Below, piece after piece: positions 55,515 through 64,000 of a stretch of 64,000 nt of DNA; positions within the stretch are counted from its first letter, which is position 1, and every line of letters begins with the position of its first letter. Location of the stretch: the NCBI GenBank assembly GCA_964035575.1, contig OZ037901.1, positions 434,001 to 498,000 of the forward strand, written 5' to 3'. The translations under genes and the position numbers were made by a program. The notes beneath the pieces are model-generated. The model was not told where the DNA came from, did no database searches, and saw only the letters and a program-made list of their open reading frames with translations. Source of the DNA: Rhynchopus sp. YZ270_cl-10. Lineage: Eukaryota > Euglenozoa > Diplonemea > Diplonemida > Diplonemidae.

Positions 55515-58500
55515 ATGCACCATGCTGTCTTCACCCTGCTCCTCGTCTCCGCCCTCTCGTCCGAAGGCTTCTATCTCCTCCTGTCAGCACCCCCAACGCA
55601 ACGTTGCTTCGTAGAAGAAGTAGGAGCTGCTGTAGATGTAGTGTCCATCCACTTTGAGGCGCATTTCCGCCCCGGTACCCCACAGCTCCATTGGCAGGTC
55701 CATGACGATGGTGGTCGCGAAGTGCACAGCGAACGGACGGCGCGCGCTGTTTCGGCATTCAACTTCCTTGCGGACAGTGCGCTAAAAGGGGGTTATGGGT
55801 CGTATACGATATGTGTGGTGAGGGTGGATGAGAGTGCAGAACAGATGCAGCTTGTTGTTGTGATCGACCATGCGGAGAGGCACTCCATGCTTGCGCAAGG
55901 CAAGGCTGCGGTGAAGATGGGCAAAGTAGTGTCCCTTGTGGAAGCAGAGGCATTGAAGGAGAGAATGAACGGTCTGCTTGAACTATTTGAGGATGTTTCG
56001 ATTCAGGCGAAGGCGATGTCGGTATGTGGTTCCCTTTTTCTTATCTTTTTTTTTTTTTTTGTCACCTCATGAAACAGGGTCCTAGCTTGGTTTTGGAAAA
56101 AAATGCCAAATCTGGGTCAGAATTTTTTTTTTGGGTCAGCAGAGGTTTTGGGCCTTGGGGGGCTTGTCTTGGCTTTTTTGGGTTTTCCGAGCTCTACCCT
56201 CACTGTGGTGGGGTCATTTCAGAAAAATGGACAAGTTCTTGACTGATACAAATTTTGGCCACTACGACTAGTGAGTTGCTCACAACGTTAAGTGGAACGC
56301 TACTTTTACCATAAAAATCACTCCCCGTTCATAGATCACCCAACACAAAATATATAAAATGGCGCCGCAGGCGAAAAAAATTAGGGTACGGTGTAAAAAT
56401 GTAGCTTTTTACACCACAGAGTCACTCTACGAACCCTTTTTTGCGGAGCAAAAAAGGAAAAAATGGCGCCGCAGGCAAAAAAAATTGGGTCCAGCCCTGG
56501 ACGGTGCCGGATTTTTTTGTCAATATTTTTTTTCTTACCCCAGAAAAGGTGGTGGGCCCCCCCAAAGAGGGGAAAAAATCAGAATTTCCCAATTCCAAAT
56601 TAATTAATTCCCTTTTTTTTTTTTTTTCGTGGGTCGCGACCCAGGCACTTGGGTCAGCTTGACCCACTGACCCAGGCAAGCTAGGACTCTGTCATGAAAT
56701 GAAGGAGGAAATAGAAACAAAGCACTTTGAACACACTCGCGGTTCTAGGGACGAACCGCGCTGCAGAGCCCCTCCTCACCAAACAGGTCGAGGTGTGTGC
56801 GTTTCACCACAACCTCTCCTATGGGTTTTATCGTGTGATGAGTGTTAGGTTTCTATTTTTCGCGAGATAATATGTGCCGTCCATCTATTTCCTCAAATGA
56901 CCCCCTCCCTCCCTCTGTGTACTCCTGAAGGGATATACCTACATTGGTTTTTGACATAGTAGGGGAACTGGTCTGCGCCCACGGTGTCTTCGCTTCGATG
57001 TCCTCTTCACTCCGCACACCTTTGTCGATGAAGCTCCTTTAGCTTGTATTTTATGTCAAAGGGGCAGAAAGCTGTTCCCGGGAAGTGCCTGGCACAGGCT
57101 CTCAATACGACTGTAGAGCTCTGACAGAATTGAGATCATATTTTTATCTGACACTCGACGGAACACCGTTGTTTTTTTGGTATCGGACATTATCCGATGA
57201 ACCCGCCTGGCCGTCTTGCTACCCCGCTTTCCCCCCTTCCTCTTAGTGTTATTTGTACGGACTTGCAAAGAAAACGTCTACCCACTGCAGCCAACTGGTC
57301 GTTCCAGCCGGGATGGTGGCCGTGTGTATACATGGCTTTTCTTCGTTGTCTGTGTTTTTCGGTGTCAAATGTCGTCGAGGGTAAATATTTTGTTTTCTGT
57401 TAGTGTCCGCGTTTTGCATCAGAAGAGTGTACAAGGCTCGGCAGATACGATCTGTTCTAAGGATTTATCAAATTCAGGGTATTAGTTACCGTACAAATTC
57501 TGGTTTTGAAAACCAGAATTCCCCAATTCTGGTTATTCAAAAAAAAAAAAAAAAAGTGAGATTCGGGATTTTTCAAAAAAAAATTTTTTTTTTGGCCAGG
57601 GGCCATACTTGTAGCTAACTAGCCGTGGTACGTGGCGATTTTGTTTCCCAAAAGAAAGAAAAAAATCGGCCGGAAAGAAATTTTTTTTACCCAGGAAAAA
57701 AATTTTTACCCAGGGAAAAAATTTTCCCCCCAGGAAATAAATTTTCCCCCAGGAAATAAATTTCCCTCAGGCACTAAATTTGCCTCAGGAAATAAATTTC
57801 CCCTCGGGAAATAAATTTGCCCCAGGAAATAAATTTCCCCAGGAAATAAATTTTCCCCAGGAAATAAATTTGCCTCAGGAAATAAATTTCCCTCAGGAAA
57901 TAAATTTGCCTCAGACAATAAATTTCCCTCAGGAAATAAATTTGCCCCAGGAAATAAATTTCCCTCAGGAAATAAATTTGCCTCAGACAATAAATTTCCC
58001 TCAGGAAATAAATTTCCCCTCGGGAAATAAATTTCCCCTCGGGAAATAAATTTTCCCCAGGAAATAAATTTCCCTCAGACTAGCTATTTCCCTCCCTCCC
58101 GCCAGAGCCCGAGGGCGCCCTTGAGGGAGGTCAGGGCACCCCGAGGGCCGAAGGCCCGAGGGGGCCCTGACCTCCCGAAAGGGCAGCCCGAGGGCCAAGG
58201 GGGGGAGGGATGTAGCTTTGTGACCCGAGCTGGTGGCTTTCCGAACCCGACCATGTTTGTGGTTTTTTGTGTATATACACGTGGGTTGCATGGTATGGTA
58301 TGGCACGTGTGCACTTGCGTGTGTGGCCCACGCATGCTTTTTATACAGCGAATACGCTTTTCCCAGCCCACATACCGGGGCATGTGCCCAAAAAAAAGGT
58401 TTCTGGGCTGAAAACCCACCAAACAAGGTGTGCTTTTTTTTTGGGTTCTTGGGTGGGTGTGACGTATGCATAGGGGTGGTGTGGGGCACTCCCTCACCCC

Positions 58501-60164
58501 CCATGGTGGCCAACGGACGGCCATACCTGTGCGAATACGTTTTTTGAGCCGCACATACCAGGATGTGGGCCGTTTTAAAAAGTTTTTCGGTGGTTTTCGC
58601 CACCAAAACGGCAAAAAAAAAAACGGCTCTCAAGGGAATCCCTTGAGCTCTCGCGGGAATTTTTTTTTTCTCGCGGGAGGGTAAGGAAAGCCACCGGGAG
58701 GGTTACAAAATAAATTTCCCCCAGTAAATAAATTTGCCCCAGGAAATAAATTTCCCCCAGTGGTGTGGCTGTATAGGGCTAGGGTGTATACCCTAGAAGG
58801 ACCCAAGAAGTACCCAATTTACACCTAATTTTAAGGGGGGTGCAAAAATTATTTTGTGTATATTTTTTTGGTGGTTTTTTGTGGCCAGAAATTTCCCCCA
58901 GAAATTTTCACCCCAAAAAATCAATTTTTTTTTTTTTTGATTTCGGTGCTCCGGGGCTTCTGCGTGCTGTGATGGGGTCACTTTGCGCTCAGAACTGAGT
59001 ATTTTTGACCTAAAATGCATGTATCAGTTTTTACAGGCCATTTTCAGGTTTTGTGTGTAATATGGTCAGTACTTGACCACTGAGGGTAAAGTGCAAAGTA
59101 AACGTGGGGGCAGTTTGCATAGCTGCGAACTTTGCTGCGCGTTGTGACCCCCACAATTTGACGGTAGGAGCTCGTAGAACCCAACGAGGAGTGAGAAAAA
59201 GATACGTCGAAAGAATAAAAGTAGCGTACCGTGCGGCGCAAGCTTTGCAACCCACCCCACCCATGACATAGTTTGGCTGCAGCAACCTGAACACCTGGTA
59301 GTGGTCGTCGCAGGCCACTGTCGTCTCGGACCCCCATATTCGACCATCATCCCACGATTTCCCAAAAACCCAAAAGTTAGCGTCAGGCCTGGTCATGACA
59401 GTAAAATGCACTAGGGGACTGGTGGGCACTAGGTACTGGGTACTGGGTACTGGGTACTGGGTACTGGGTACTGGGTACTGGGTACTGGGTACTGGGTACT
59501 GGGTACTGGGTACTGGGTACTGGGTACTGGGTACTGGGTACTGGGTACTGGGTACTGGGTACTGGGTACTGGGTACTGGGTACTGGGTACTGGGTACTGG
59601 GTACTGGGTACTGGGTACTGGGTACTGGGTACTGGGTACTGGGTACTGGGTACTGGGTACTGGGTACTGGGTACTGGGTACTGGGTACTGGGTACTGGGT
59701 ACTGGGTACTGGGTGCCAACCCCGGATTTTGTGAAAATTTCCACCACCGAACACGTGGGGCTCTCGGATGTACCAACTTTTTGCGAAAACAAGGCTACTA
59801 ACCACAGGGAAAGCTCGGGAAAAAGATCACGTTTTCCTTAAGGAAGTGCCCTAAGGAAAATCACTATACCCTAGAAGGACCCAAGAAGTACCCAATTTAC
59901 ACCTAATTTTTAGGAAAATCACACCATAATACCCTGATCAAATTATCAAAAAGTAAAACAAAAAAATAATAATTGTTTCTTCAATATCAACCTCACCCCC
60001 ATCCCCGATCACAGTCTTCATCGAAACGCTTTCTGGAGGTGTCTGATATAGCTGTTTATAGAATCATCGCTTGGACTTTGGGGACCGTAGTAGTAGGCTC
60101 TGCACTGTCGTTTTTGCAGTACCGATCGCTGCGGAACTTCCTTCATGAACGGAAGCGGGTGTAA
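55515..60164 (+). CDS. p24/emp24/GOLD-family cargo receptor, split by a 4 kb intron
   Basis: Exons 55515-56021 and 60015-60164 join in frame to 218 residues, the standard p24 length. p24 proteins cycle between ER and Golgi in COPI/COPII vesicles and select cargo such as GPI-anchored proteins. A signal peptide (FTLLLVSALSSEGFYLLL) is followed by the GOLD domain with its first conserved cysteine in RCFVEEV and the second in GGYGSYTICVV. A coiled coil (about 145-175) leads into exon 2, which encodes the membrane helix (IIAWTLGTVVVGSALSFL) and a short basic tail (YRSLRNFLHERKRV) resembling the p24 'YLxxFFxxKR' COP-binding end. The coil continues smoothly over the splice junction. The 3,993-base intron (56022-60014) is filled with repeats. 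Start: ATG 55515 gives the signal peptide. Confidence 0.88.
56061..56860 (+). repeat. S1 dispersed repeat, copy 2, interrupted by a hAT-type element
   Basis: The left 14 bases (GTCACCTCATGAAA) are at 56061-56074; the rest resumes at 56692 after the inserted element and runs to GTTTCTATTTTT at 56860. Removing the insert and one TCATGAAA copy restores the order seen in copies 1 and 3. Confidence 0.85.
56075..56691. mobile_element. Non-autonomous hAT-type transposon inserted in S1, 617 bp
   Basis: Starts CAGGGTCCTAGCTTG and ends CAAGCTAGGACTCTG, a 15-bp terminal inverted repeat with one mismatch. It is flanked by a perfect 8-bp duplication TCATGAAA (56067-56074 and 56692-56699) within the S1 repeat. 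Its interior includes a block bounded by direct copies of ATGGCGCCGCAGGC (56359 and 56463) that is almost identical, inverted, to about 35045-35175. No transposase is encoded. Confidence 0.92.
56930..57434 (-). pseudogene. Degenerate coding relic in the p24 intron
   Basis: Minus-strand frames with protein-like composition, for example 57056-57268 with HRIMSDTKKTTVFRRVSDKN, are open over 60-70 codons and shift frame on either side. It is a decayed gene fragment of unknown family, possibly from a transposon. Confidence 0.35.
57667..58080. repeat. Tandem array of 17-18-bp AAATAAATTTCCC units
   Basis: About 20 units of the form CAGGAAATAAATTTCCCC with variants (GCCTCAG, GACAATAAATTT, CTCGGGAAATAAATTT). 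Each unit contains a near-palindrome GGAAATAAATTTCC. Three further units lie at about 58706-58762 after a 620-bp segment, so the array appears split. Confidence 0.8.
58083..58705. other. GC-rich segment interrupting the tandem array
   Basis: Much more GC-rich than its surroundings. It has a strong hairpin at 58126-58175 (GGAGGTCAGGGC and GCCCTGACCTCC around a second inverted repeat GAGGGCC/GGCCC). The two halves of the tandem array meet at its borders. No gene is credible; the frames here are broken by low complexity. It may be an inserted element, but no target duplication is clear. Confidence 0.45.
59075..59285 (+). repeat. R repeat family, copy 3
   Basis: AAAGTGCAAAGTAAACGTGG, GAACCCAACGAGGAGTGAGA, GTAGCGTACCGTGCGGCGCA and ATGACATAGTTTGGCTGC in the same order as in copies at 35245 and 18395. 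Confidence 0.7.
59431..59714. repeat. (GGGTACT)n satellite, about 40 units
   Basis: A virtually perfect array of the 7-bp unit GGGTACT. Because 21 bp equals three units, all frames are open and yield repetitive peptides, which are not genes. A second array of the same unit and orientation lies at 63340-63544. Confidence 0.95.
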
Positions 60165-60826
60165 CCCTTGAAGACACAAAATGAAAAAAAAGCTGAACAG
60201 CGTTCAGTGTGGAGCTCATCCTCCGGGTGTCTACACTAATACTGTTGGGGAGTCCCCTACACTAATGCAAAAAACCCAGTTTTCCCCTCAAAATAAACCC
60301 CTGCAACACTTACAAAAAAGACCCAGATCACTCCCCACCTTTTCTTCACATCGTCTGGATAGTTGTATTTTTCTTCAGAGGGCCGGCATTGGTGCCTGCA
60401 ACCGTATATTTTTTTTTGTCACCTCATGAAGGAGGAAATATGAAACAAAGCATTTTGAACACACTTTGCGGTTCTAGGGACAAACCGCGCTGCAGAGCCA
60501 CTCCTCATCCAAACAGGTCGAGGTGTTGTGCGTTTCACCACAACCTGTCTCCCATGGGTTTTATCGTTGTAATGAGTGGTACGTTTCTATTTCCTTCTCT
60601 TTCTAACAATTCTTTGATTTCTTCGACCTCAACAAAAAACCACCAGAACCAAACCCCAGAAAAACCCCCAAAAAGGGTACCCACCACGACACAAAAACCC
60701 ACCCCCATAATACATCACTCCTCCTTCCTTCTTCCTTCTTCCCCTTTCTACACCGTTTTGAGGGTCTTTTTTAACTAATTTTGTATTTTTTTTTTTTTGG
60801 TTTTTTTTGAGGATACGTATCCATCT
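60165..60826. other. Intergenic region with S1 copy 3
   Basis: Short spacer between the p24 and 5-phosphatase genes, holding the S1 repeat at 60418-60594 and otherwise C/T-rich and T-rich DNA leading into the next start codon. Confidence 0.5.
60418..60594 (+). repeat. S1 dispersed repeat, copy 3
   Basis: GTCACCTCATGAAGGAGG, GCGGTTCTAGGGACAAACCG, GTTTCACCACAACCTG and GTTTCTATTTCC in order, close to copies 1 and 2. It includes CATCCAAACAGGTCGAGG, absent from copy 1 but present in similar form in copy 2. Confidence 0.8.
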
Positions 60827-62158
60827 ATGGGGGGAGGTGCGACAAAGCCGGTGGTAGTCGATACTGCCAAGCTATGCGAGGAGATTCGACGCGATGCTGC
60901 CCCCTCTGACGCCGCGACATCACCACGGGAGACGGAGGAACAGCAACGCGTCGCCTCGGAACAGCGCGCAAAAGAGTACCTCACACGGCTCGACAATGTA
61001 CAGAGGAAACACCACTTTGTCTCCGTCACCCCTGTTTCTCCAAGCCAATCCGTACCGAATAGTGCGTCGGCATTTACCCCTGGGTCAAAACTTAATATTT
61101 TTACCGCCACCTGGAATATGGAAGGCAAAGGATTGCCTACGGCGCAGGACCTTGCGTTATTGCTTCCTAAGCATGAAGAACGGCATATCTTAGCCTTTGC
61201 CTCTCAAGAGTGTTTGCGAACCATCCCAAAATCCTTTTTGAAAAGCGAGAAGTCTGACTGGGAGAACCTCTTATCGCAGACGTTAGGCATAAAATATTCT
61301 ATGCTAGTCGCAGAGACGCTGGTGGCAACGCATATTGTGGTCTTCGTACGCTCCGACGTCCGCTCTGTTATTTGCGAATCCTCCATCGAATCAGCAAATG
61401 TCACCACCGGCCTGCTCGGAGGAAACCTAGGTAACAAAGGGGGTGTTGGCGTTTCCTTTGTCGTAGGCCCGGTGGATAGCAGTCATTCCGTTTCACTGCT
61501 TTTTTTATCCGCGCATTTTTCGGCTCATCAAGACCAAGTAGAAGAACGCAACGGAGATTACGAAACGATCATCGCAGATATGAAGCTTGGTGCAAAAGGA
61601 AAAGCAAGCAATCGCGAAATGGATGCAGACCCTTCCAACCCAACCCTCGACCCTAGACGTGATGTTACTAATGAATTTGACCTCTGCTTTTTTATGGGAG
61701 ACTTTAACTATAGAGTCAACGGATCACGCTATGGTGTCGAAGGCATGCTCAAAGGGGGTGAAATGACAAAAAACGCGGTAATGGCGAATGACCAACTCAC
61801 CGTCGAAGTCCGCAAAGGGAAGACCTTTAGAGGGTTTAAAGAAGGGGAAATCGGGTTTCTCCCGACATACAAATTTGCAGAAGGGTCTGATGAGTATGAA
61901 ACCAAGAAAATGAGGATCCCTTCATGGACGGACCGTGTCCTCTTTAAACAGCATGGCGCCATGTTAGCCAGAAGGCATATGAGTCTCGAAACCCTGCACC
62001 TCCGCTTGGAAGAATATAGTAGTGTACAAGAACTCCGTTTCAGCGACCATCGTCCCGTCCGCGCGCTCTTCTCTATGGTAACACCACTCCCGGTGGCGCT
62101 CTCAGCGCCAGTACGGATGAGGGGGAACCAAGACTCCTCGACCTGTTCTGTGATGTGA
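60827..62158 (+). CDS. Inositol-polyphosphate 5-phosphatase with lipid-anchor motifs at both ends
   Basis: 443 residues in one exon. The enzyme removes the 5-phosphate from phosphoinositides or soluble inositol phosphates. All IPPc motifs are visible: ATWNMEGKGLP, FASQEC, GGNLGNKGGVGVSF, LSAHFSAHQDQVEERNGDY, FFMGDFNYRVNG, GFLPTYKF, PSWTDRVLF and SDHRPVRALF. The catalytic Asn, Glu, Asp and His positions are retained. The C-terminus ends CSVM, a CaaX box predicted to be farnesylated, as in some animal 5-phosphatases (INPP5A, INPP5E). With ATG 60827 the N-terminus is MGGGATK, which fits an N-myristoylation site. An upstream TTG in the same frame would lose that site. Both ends therefore suggest membrane attachment. 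No SAC, RhoGAP or SH2 domain is present. Confidence 0.93.
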   Translation: MGGGATKPVVVDTAKLCEEIRRDAAPSDAATSPRETEEQQRVASEQRAKEYLTRLDNVQRKHHFVSVTPVSPSQSVPNSASAFTPGSKLNIFTATWNMEGKGLPTAQDLALLLPKHEERHILAFASQECLRTIPKSFLKSEKSDWENLLSQTLGIKYSMLVAETLVATHIVVFVRSDVRSVICESSIESANVTTGLLGGNLGNKGGVGVSFVVGPVDSSHSVSLLFLSAHFSAHQDQVEERNGDYETIIADMKLGAKGKASNREMDADPSNPTLDPRRDVTNEFDLCFFMGDFNYRVNGSRYGVEGMLKGGEMTKNAVMANDQLTVEVRKGKTFRGFKEGEIGFLPTYKFAEGSDEYETKKMRIPSWTDRVLFKQHGAMLARRHMSLETLHLRLEEYSSVQELRFSDHRPVRALFSMVTPLPVALSAPVRMRGNQDSSTCSVM

Positions 62159-63163
62159 ACAAACGAGGGAGAGGGGGAGGAGAGGAGGGGGACCAAGCAG
62201 GATTTCATATTATCATTTTTTTGTTTTGTGTGCAAAGGGGTACATTTTTTTGCACCCTCTTTGCCTTTCTTTTTAGAAAAGAATGTATATGAAAGAAGTT
62301 TTGTTCAACTCTTTGGTAGTGTTTTTCGATTTCAGCTTCTCTTTTAAAGGGGGAGGGAAAGAAGAAGAACCCCCACTGGAACCTATGGAGGCGTAATTAC
62401 CCTGTATCCAACAATCCTATCAAACCGAATGGAATTGTATGGTATATCAGAATGGAAAGCTATGAAGTGGATGTCGGGACAATATTGATTTTTTTTTTTT
62501 TCTGTGCTTTCATCCGGATGGGTGGCATCGTATGTGGGTCAGTCGGTGGTGCCTGCATCAACCACAATTTTTTTTTTTTTTTTGTATCCACAGATGTGTG
62601 GCGCATCGTACATTTTACTCTTTTTTTTTAAAGTAGAACACATCATGCATCCATGGTGTGTCCTCCTCCCCCCCTTCCCCCTTCCAGATTCCCTGTGGTT
62701 CTACCGTGGGTTCTAAGCACCCACGCTATATCCTATTTTTTTTGTGAACAATAACAAGGTGTGTGGTAACATGGTTTCTCTCTTTTCCCATAGGTTTTCT
62801 TTGCCGCTTTACCTGTGCATTCTAAGAAAATCACACAAAGGAGACGAGGCACCATAGCACACAACACCGTATATGCGAAGACGAGACTGTGTGGTAAAAT
62901 GGGCTTTATCTTTAAAGCCTAGGTAGAGGGATATGTGCGTGCATGAGAGGCACATTCATCTTACAAAAAATTTTTTTTTGTTTTGTGTTTAGTTGGAATA
63001 GCGGGGTTGTCCTTGTCAAATGCAAGGCAGTATGCTCTATTTCTATTACACATAACAAATCACGATTATGAAATAAAACGTTTAGAGCCATATTGCAATG
63101 CATCTTGCAAAAAATCTATTAGTAGAGCACACTCTAGGGTGGCTACACTACACGGCGGGGCTG

Positions 63164-63324
63164 TGTCACATGTGACACTGTCACGGAGACAGTGTCACAT
63201 GTGACACTGTCACACATTTTGTGACACTGTCACGGAGACAGTGTCACAAAATGTGTGACAGTGTCACGGAGACAGTGTCACACGACTTGTGACAGTGTCA
63301 CATACCTGTGTGACACTGTCACAA
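63164..63324. repeat. Cluster of GTGACACTGTCAC palindromes
   Basis: About ten copies of GTGACACTGTCAC or its partner GTGACAGTGTCAC, joined by GGAGA, ATGT, ACATTTT and similar spacers, so that long stretches are self-complementary. The block abuts the heptamer satellite. Confidence 0.85.
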
Positions 63325-63339
63325 CCTTAAGGAATACCC

Positions 63340-63544
63340 ACTGGGTACTGGGTACTGGGTACTGGGTACTGGGTACTGGGTACTGGGTACTGGGTACTGG
63401 GTACTGGGTACTGGGTACTGGGTACTGGGTACTGGGTACTGGGTACTGGGTACTGGGTACTGGGTACTGGGTACTGGGTACTGGGTACTGGGTACTGGGT
63501 ACTGGGTACTGGGTACTGGGTACTGGGTACTGGGTACTGGGTAT
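63340..63544. repeat. (GGGTACT)n satellite, about 29 units
   Basis: Second array of exactly the same 7-bp unit and orientation as at 59431-59714, nearly perfect throughout. Confidence 0.95.
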
Positions 63545-64000
63545 GGACCCCTTTGTGTCAAAGACCTGTCAATATCGGCCCACACACAGGGCGGGTTTGC
63601 CCGCACCACTGGCACGAGTCTGAGCCCACCGAAGGTGGGTTGCGTTTTGTAACCACTCGTTGCGTTGGTTGCGTTCGGTTTGCTGCGTACAGATCGGTTG
63701 CATTCGTTACGTTGCGTTGGTTCCGTGCGTTCGGTTCGGGCCGTTGCGTTCAGACCGGTGGCGTTGGGTTGGTTCGGTTCGCAACGTTCACATCGTTGCG
63801 TTCTGATCCGCTCGATCGGTTGGGTTGCGTTGCTTCGAAGAGAAAGAGAAGAAGAAAGAAACGCCGGGTTGCGGGTTTGCCTATTCCGACATTTTACCCA
63901 ACATAACAGCTTGCAATAGTCAGCTGTCTAAAATTTTGTTTTGCTGAAACATGTTGCCTTATTCCCACTCTTTTGTTGTTGTTCGTGACGCAGTCGCTAT

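Larger units (their letters stand above)
58787..59910. repeat. 1.1 kb segment bounded by identical 46-bp direct repeats
   Basis: TATACCCTAGAAGGACCCAA and its continuation to AATTTT occur identically at 58787-58832 and 59865-59910. Between them lie R family copy 3 and a heptamer satellite. The arrangement suggests a segmental duplication or an insertion by recombination inside the p24 intron. Confidence 0.7.
62159..64000. other. Repeat-rich right end without a gene
   Basis: Contains an S4-type copy (about 62925-62975), a palindrome cluster (63164-63324), a satellite (63340-63544) and, from about 63640 to 63840, G/T-rich DNA made of degenerate GTTGCGTT and GTTCGGTT motifs. The block GACCTGTCAATATCGGCCC at 63566-63584 recurs in part near 35927 and 35980. 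No credible coding region is seen. Confidence 0.5.

Noticed and set aside
57667-58080. CRISPR-like appearance of regularly spaced repeats
   Set aside because: Units are contiguous 17-18-bp repeats without unique spacers, in a eukaryotic intron.
58001-58633. 210-codon minus-strand frame
   Set aside because: Composed of GC-rich palindromic DNA and tandem repeat; composition is not protein-like and overlapping frames are equally open.
59383-59841. Long open frames with repeated TQYPVPS or GYWVLGT peptides
   Set aside because: They are produced by the 7-bp satellite, whose 21-bp period keeps all frames open; the same peptides appear at 63255-63623.

Overview
The window looks like nuclear DNA of a repeat-rich unicellular eukaryote. 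Host genes are moderately GC-rich, separated by AT-rich, homopolymer-rich DNA, and several carry GT-AG introns with a GTATGY-type donor. Eighteen host coding regions (one cut by the left edge) all lie on the + strand; the only confident minus-strand gene is a hAT transposase. Most starts are preceded within about 5-140 bases by a pyrimidine tract ending in AG, as expected for spliced-leader trans-splicing. Same-strand gene arrays, such acceptors and ordinary GT-AG introns together fit an intron-bearing euglenozoan such as a diplonemid better than most protist groups. This placement is inference; no rRNA, tRNA or spliced-leader gene is visible to confirm it.

Layout. 1-13 kb: end of a secreted or membrane protein, an LRR protein, a zinc alcohol dehydrogenase (CAD-like), a four-exon membrane-anchored coiled-coil protein with a Lys/Glu-rich tail, a coiled-coil protein, a small orphan and a small chromodomain-like protein. 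13-26 kb: a class I cyclic-nucleotide phosphodiesterase, a 1685-residue myosin-like protein whose nucleotide-binding loops are all lost, and an orphan. 27-34 kb: a six-exon Golgi galactose-3-O-sulfotransferase-like gene and a choline-transporter-like (SLC44/CTL) gene. 34-47 kb: mostly mobile and repeat DNA with two orphan genes. 47-62 kb: DNA primase small subunit, an intact two-exon hAT transposase, a large unidentified protein, a p24/emp24 cargo receptor split by a 4 kb intron, and an inositol-polyphosphate 5-phosphatase with myristoylation-like and CaaX termini. The right end is satellite and palindromic repeat.

The intergenic and intronic DNA is a layered record of short mobile elements: three hAT-type non-autonomous elements with recognisable ends (one inserted inside another repeat), a Tc1/mariner-type MITE, several foldback elements, a 1.9 kb retroposed-looking element with a 19-bp target duplication, two arrays of the same 7-bp satellite, and at least seven short dispersed repeat families, which I label S1-S7, plus a longer family R. 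The host genes do not form one pathway: signalling (PDE, 5-phosphatase), secretory pathway (p24, sulfotransferase), membrane transport (CTL), replication (primase) and cytoskeleton-like (pseudomyosin) are simply adjacent, as in euglenozoan gene arrays.
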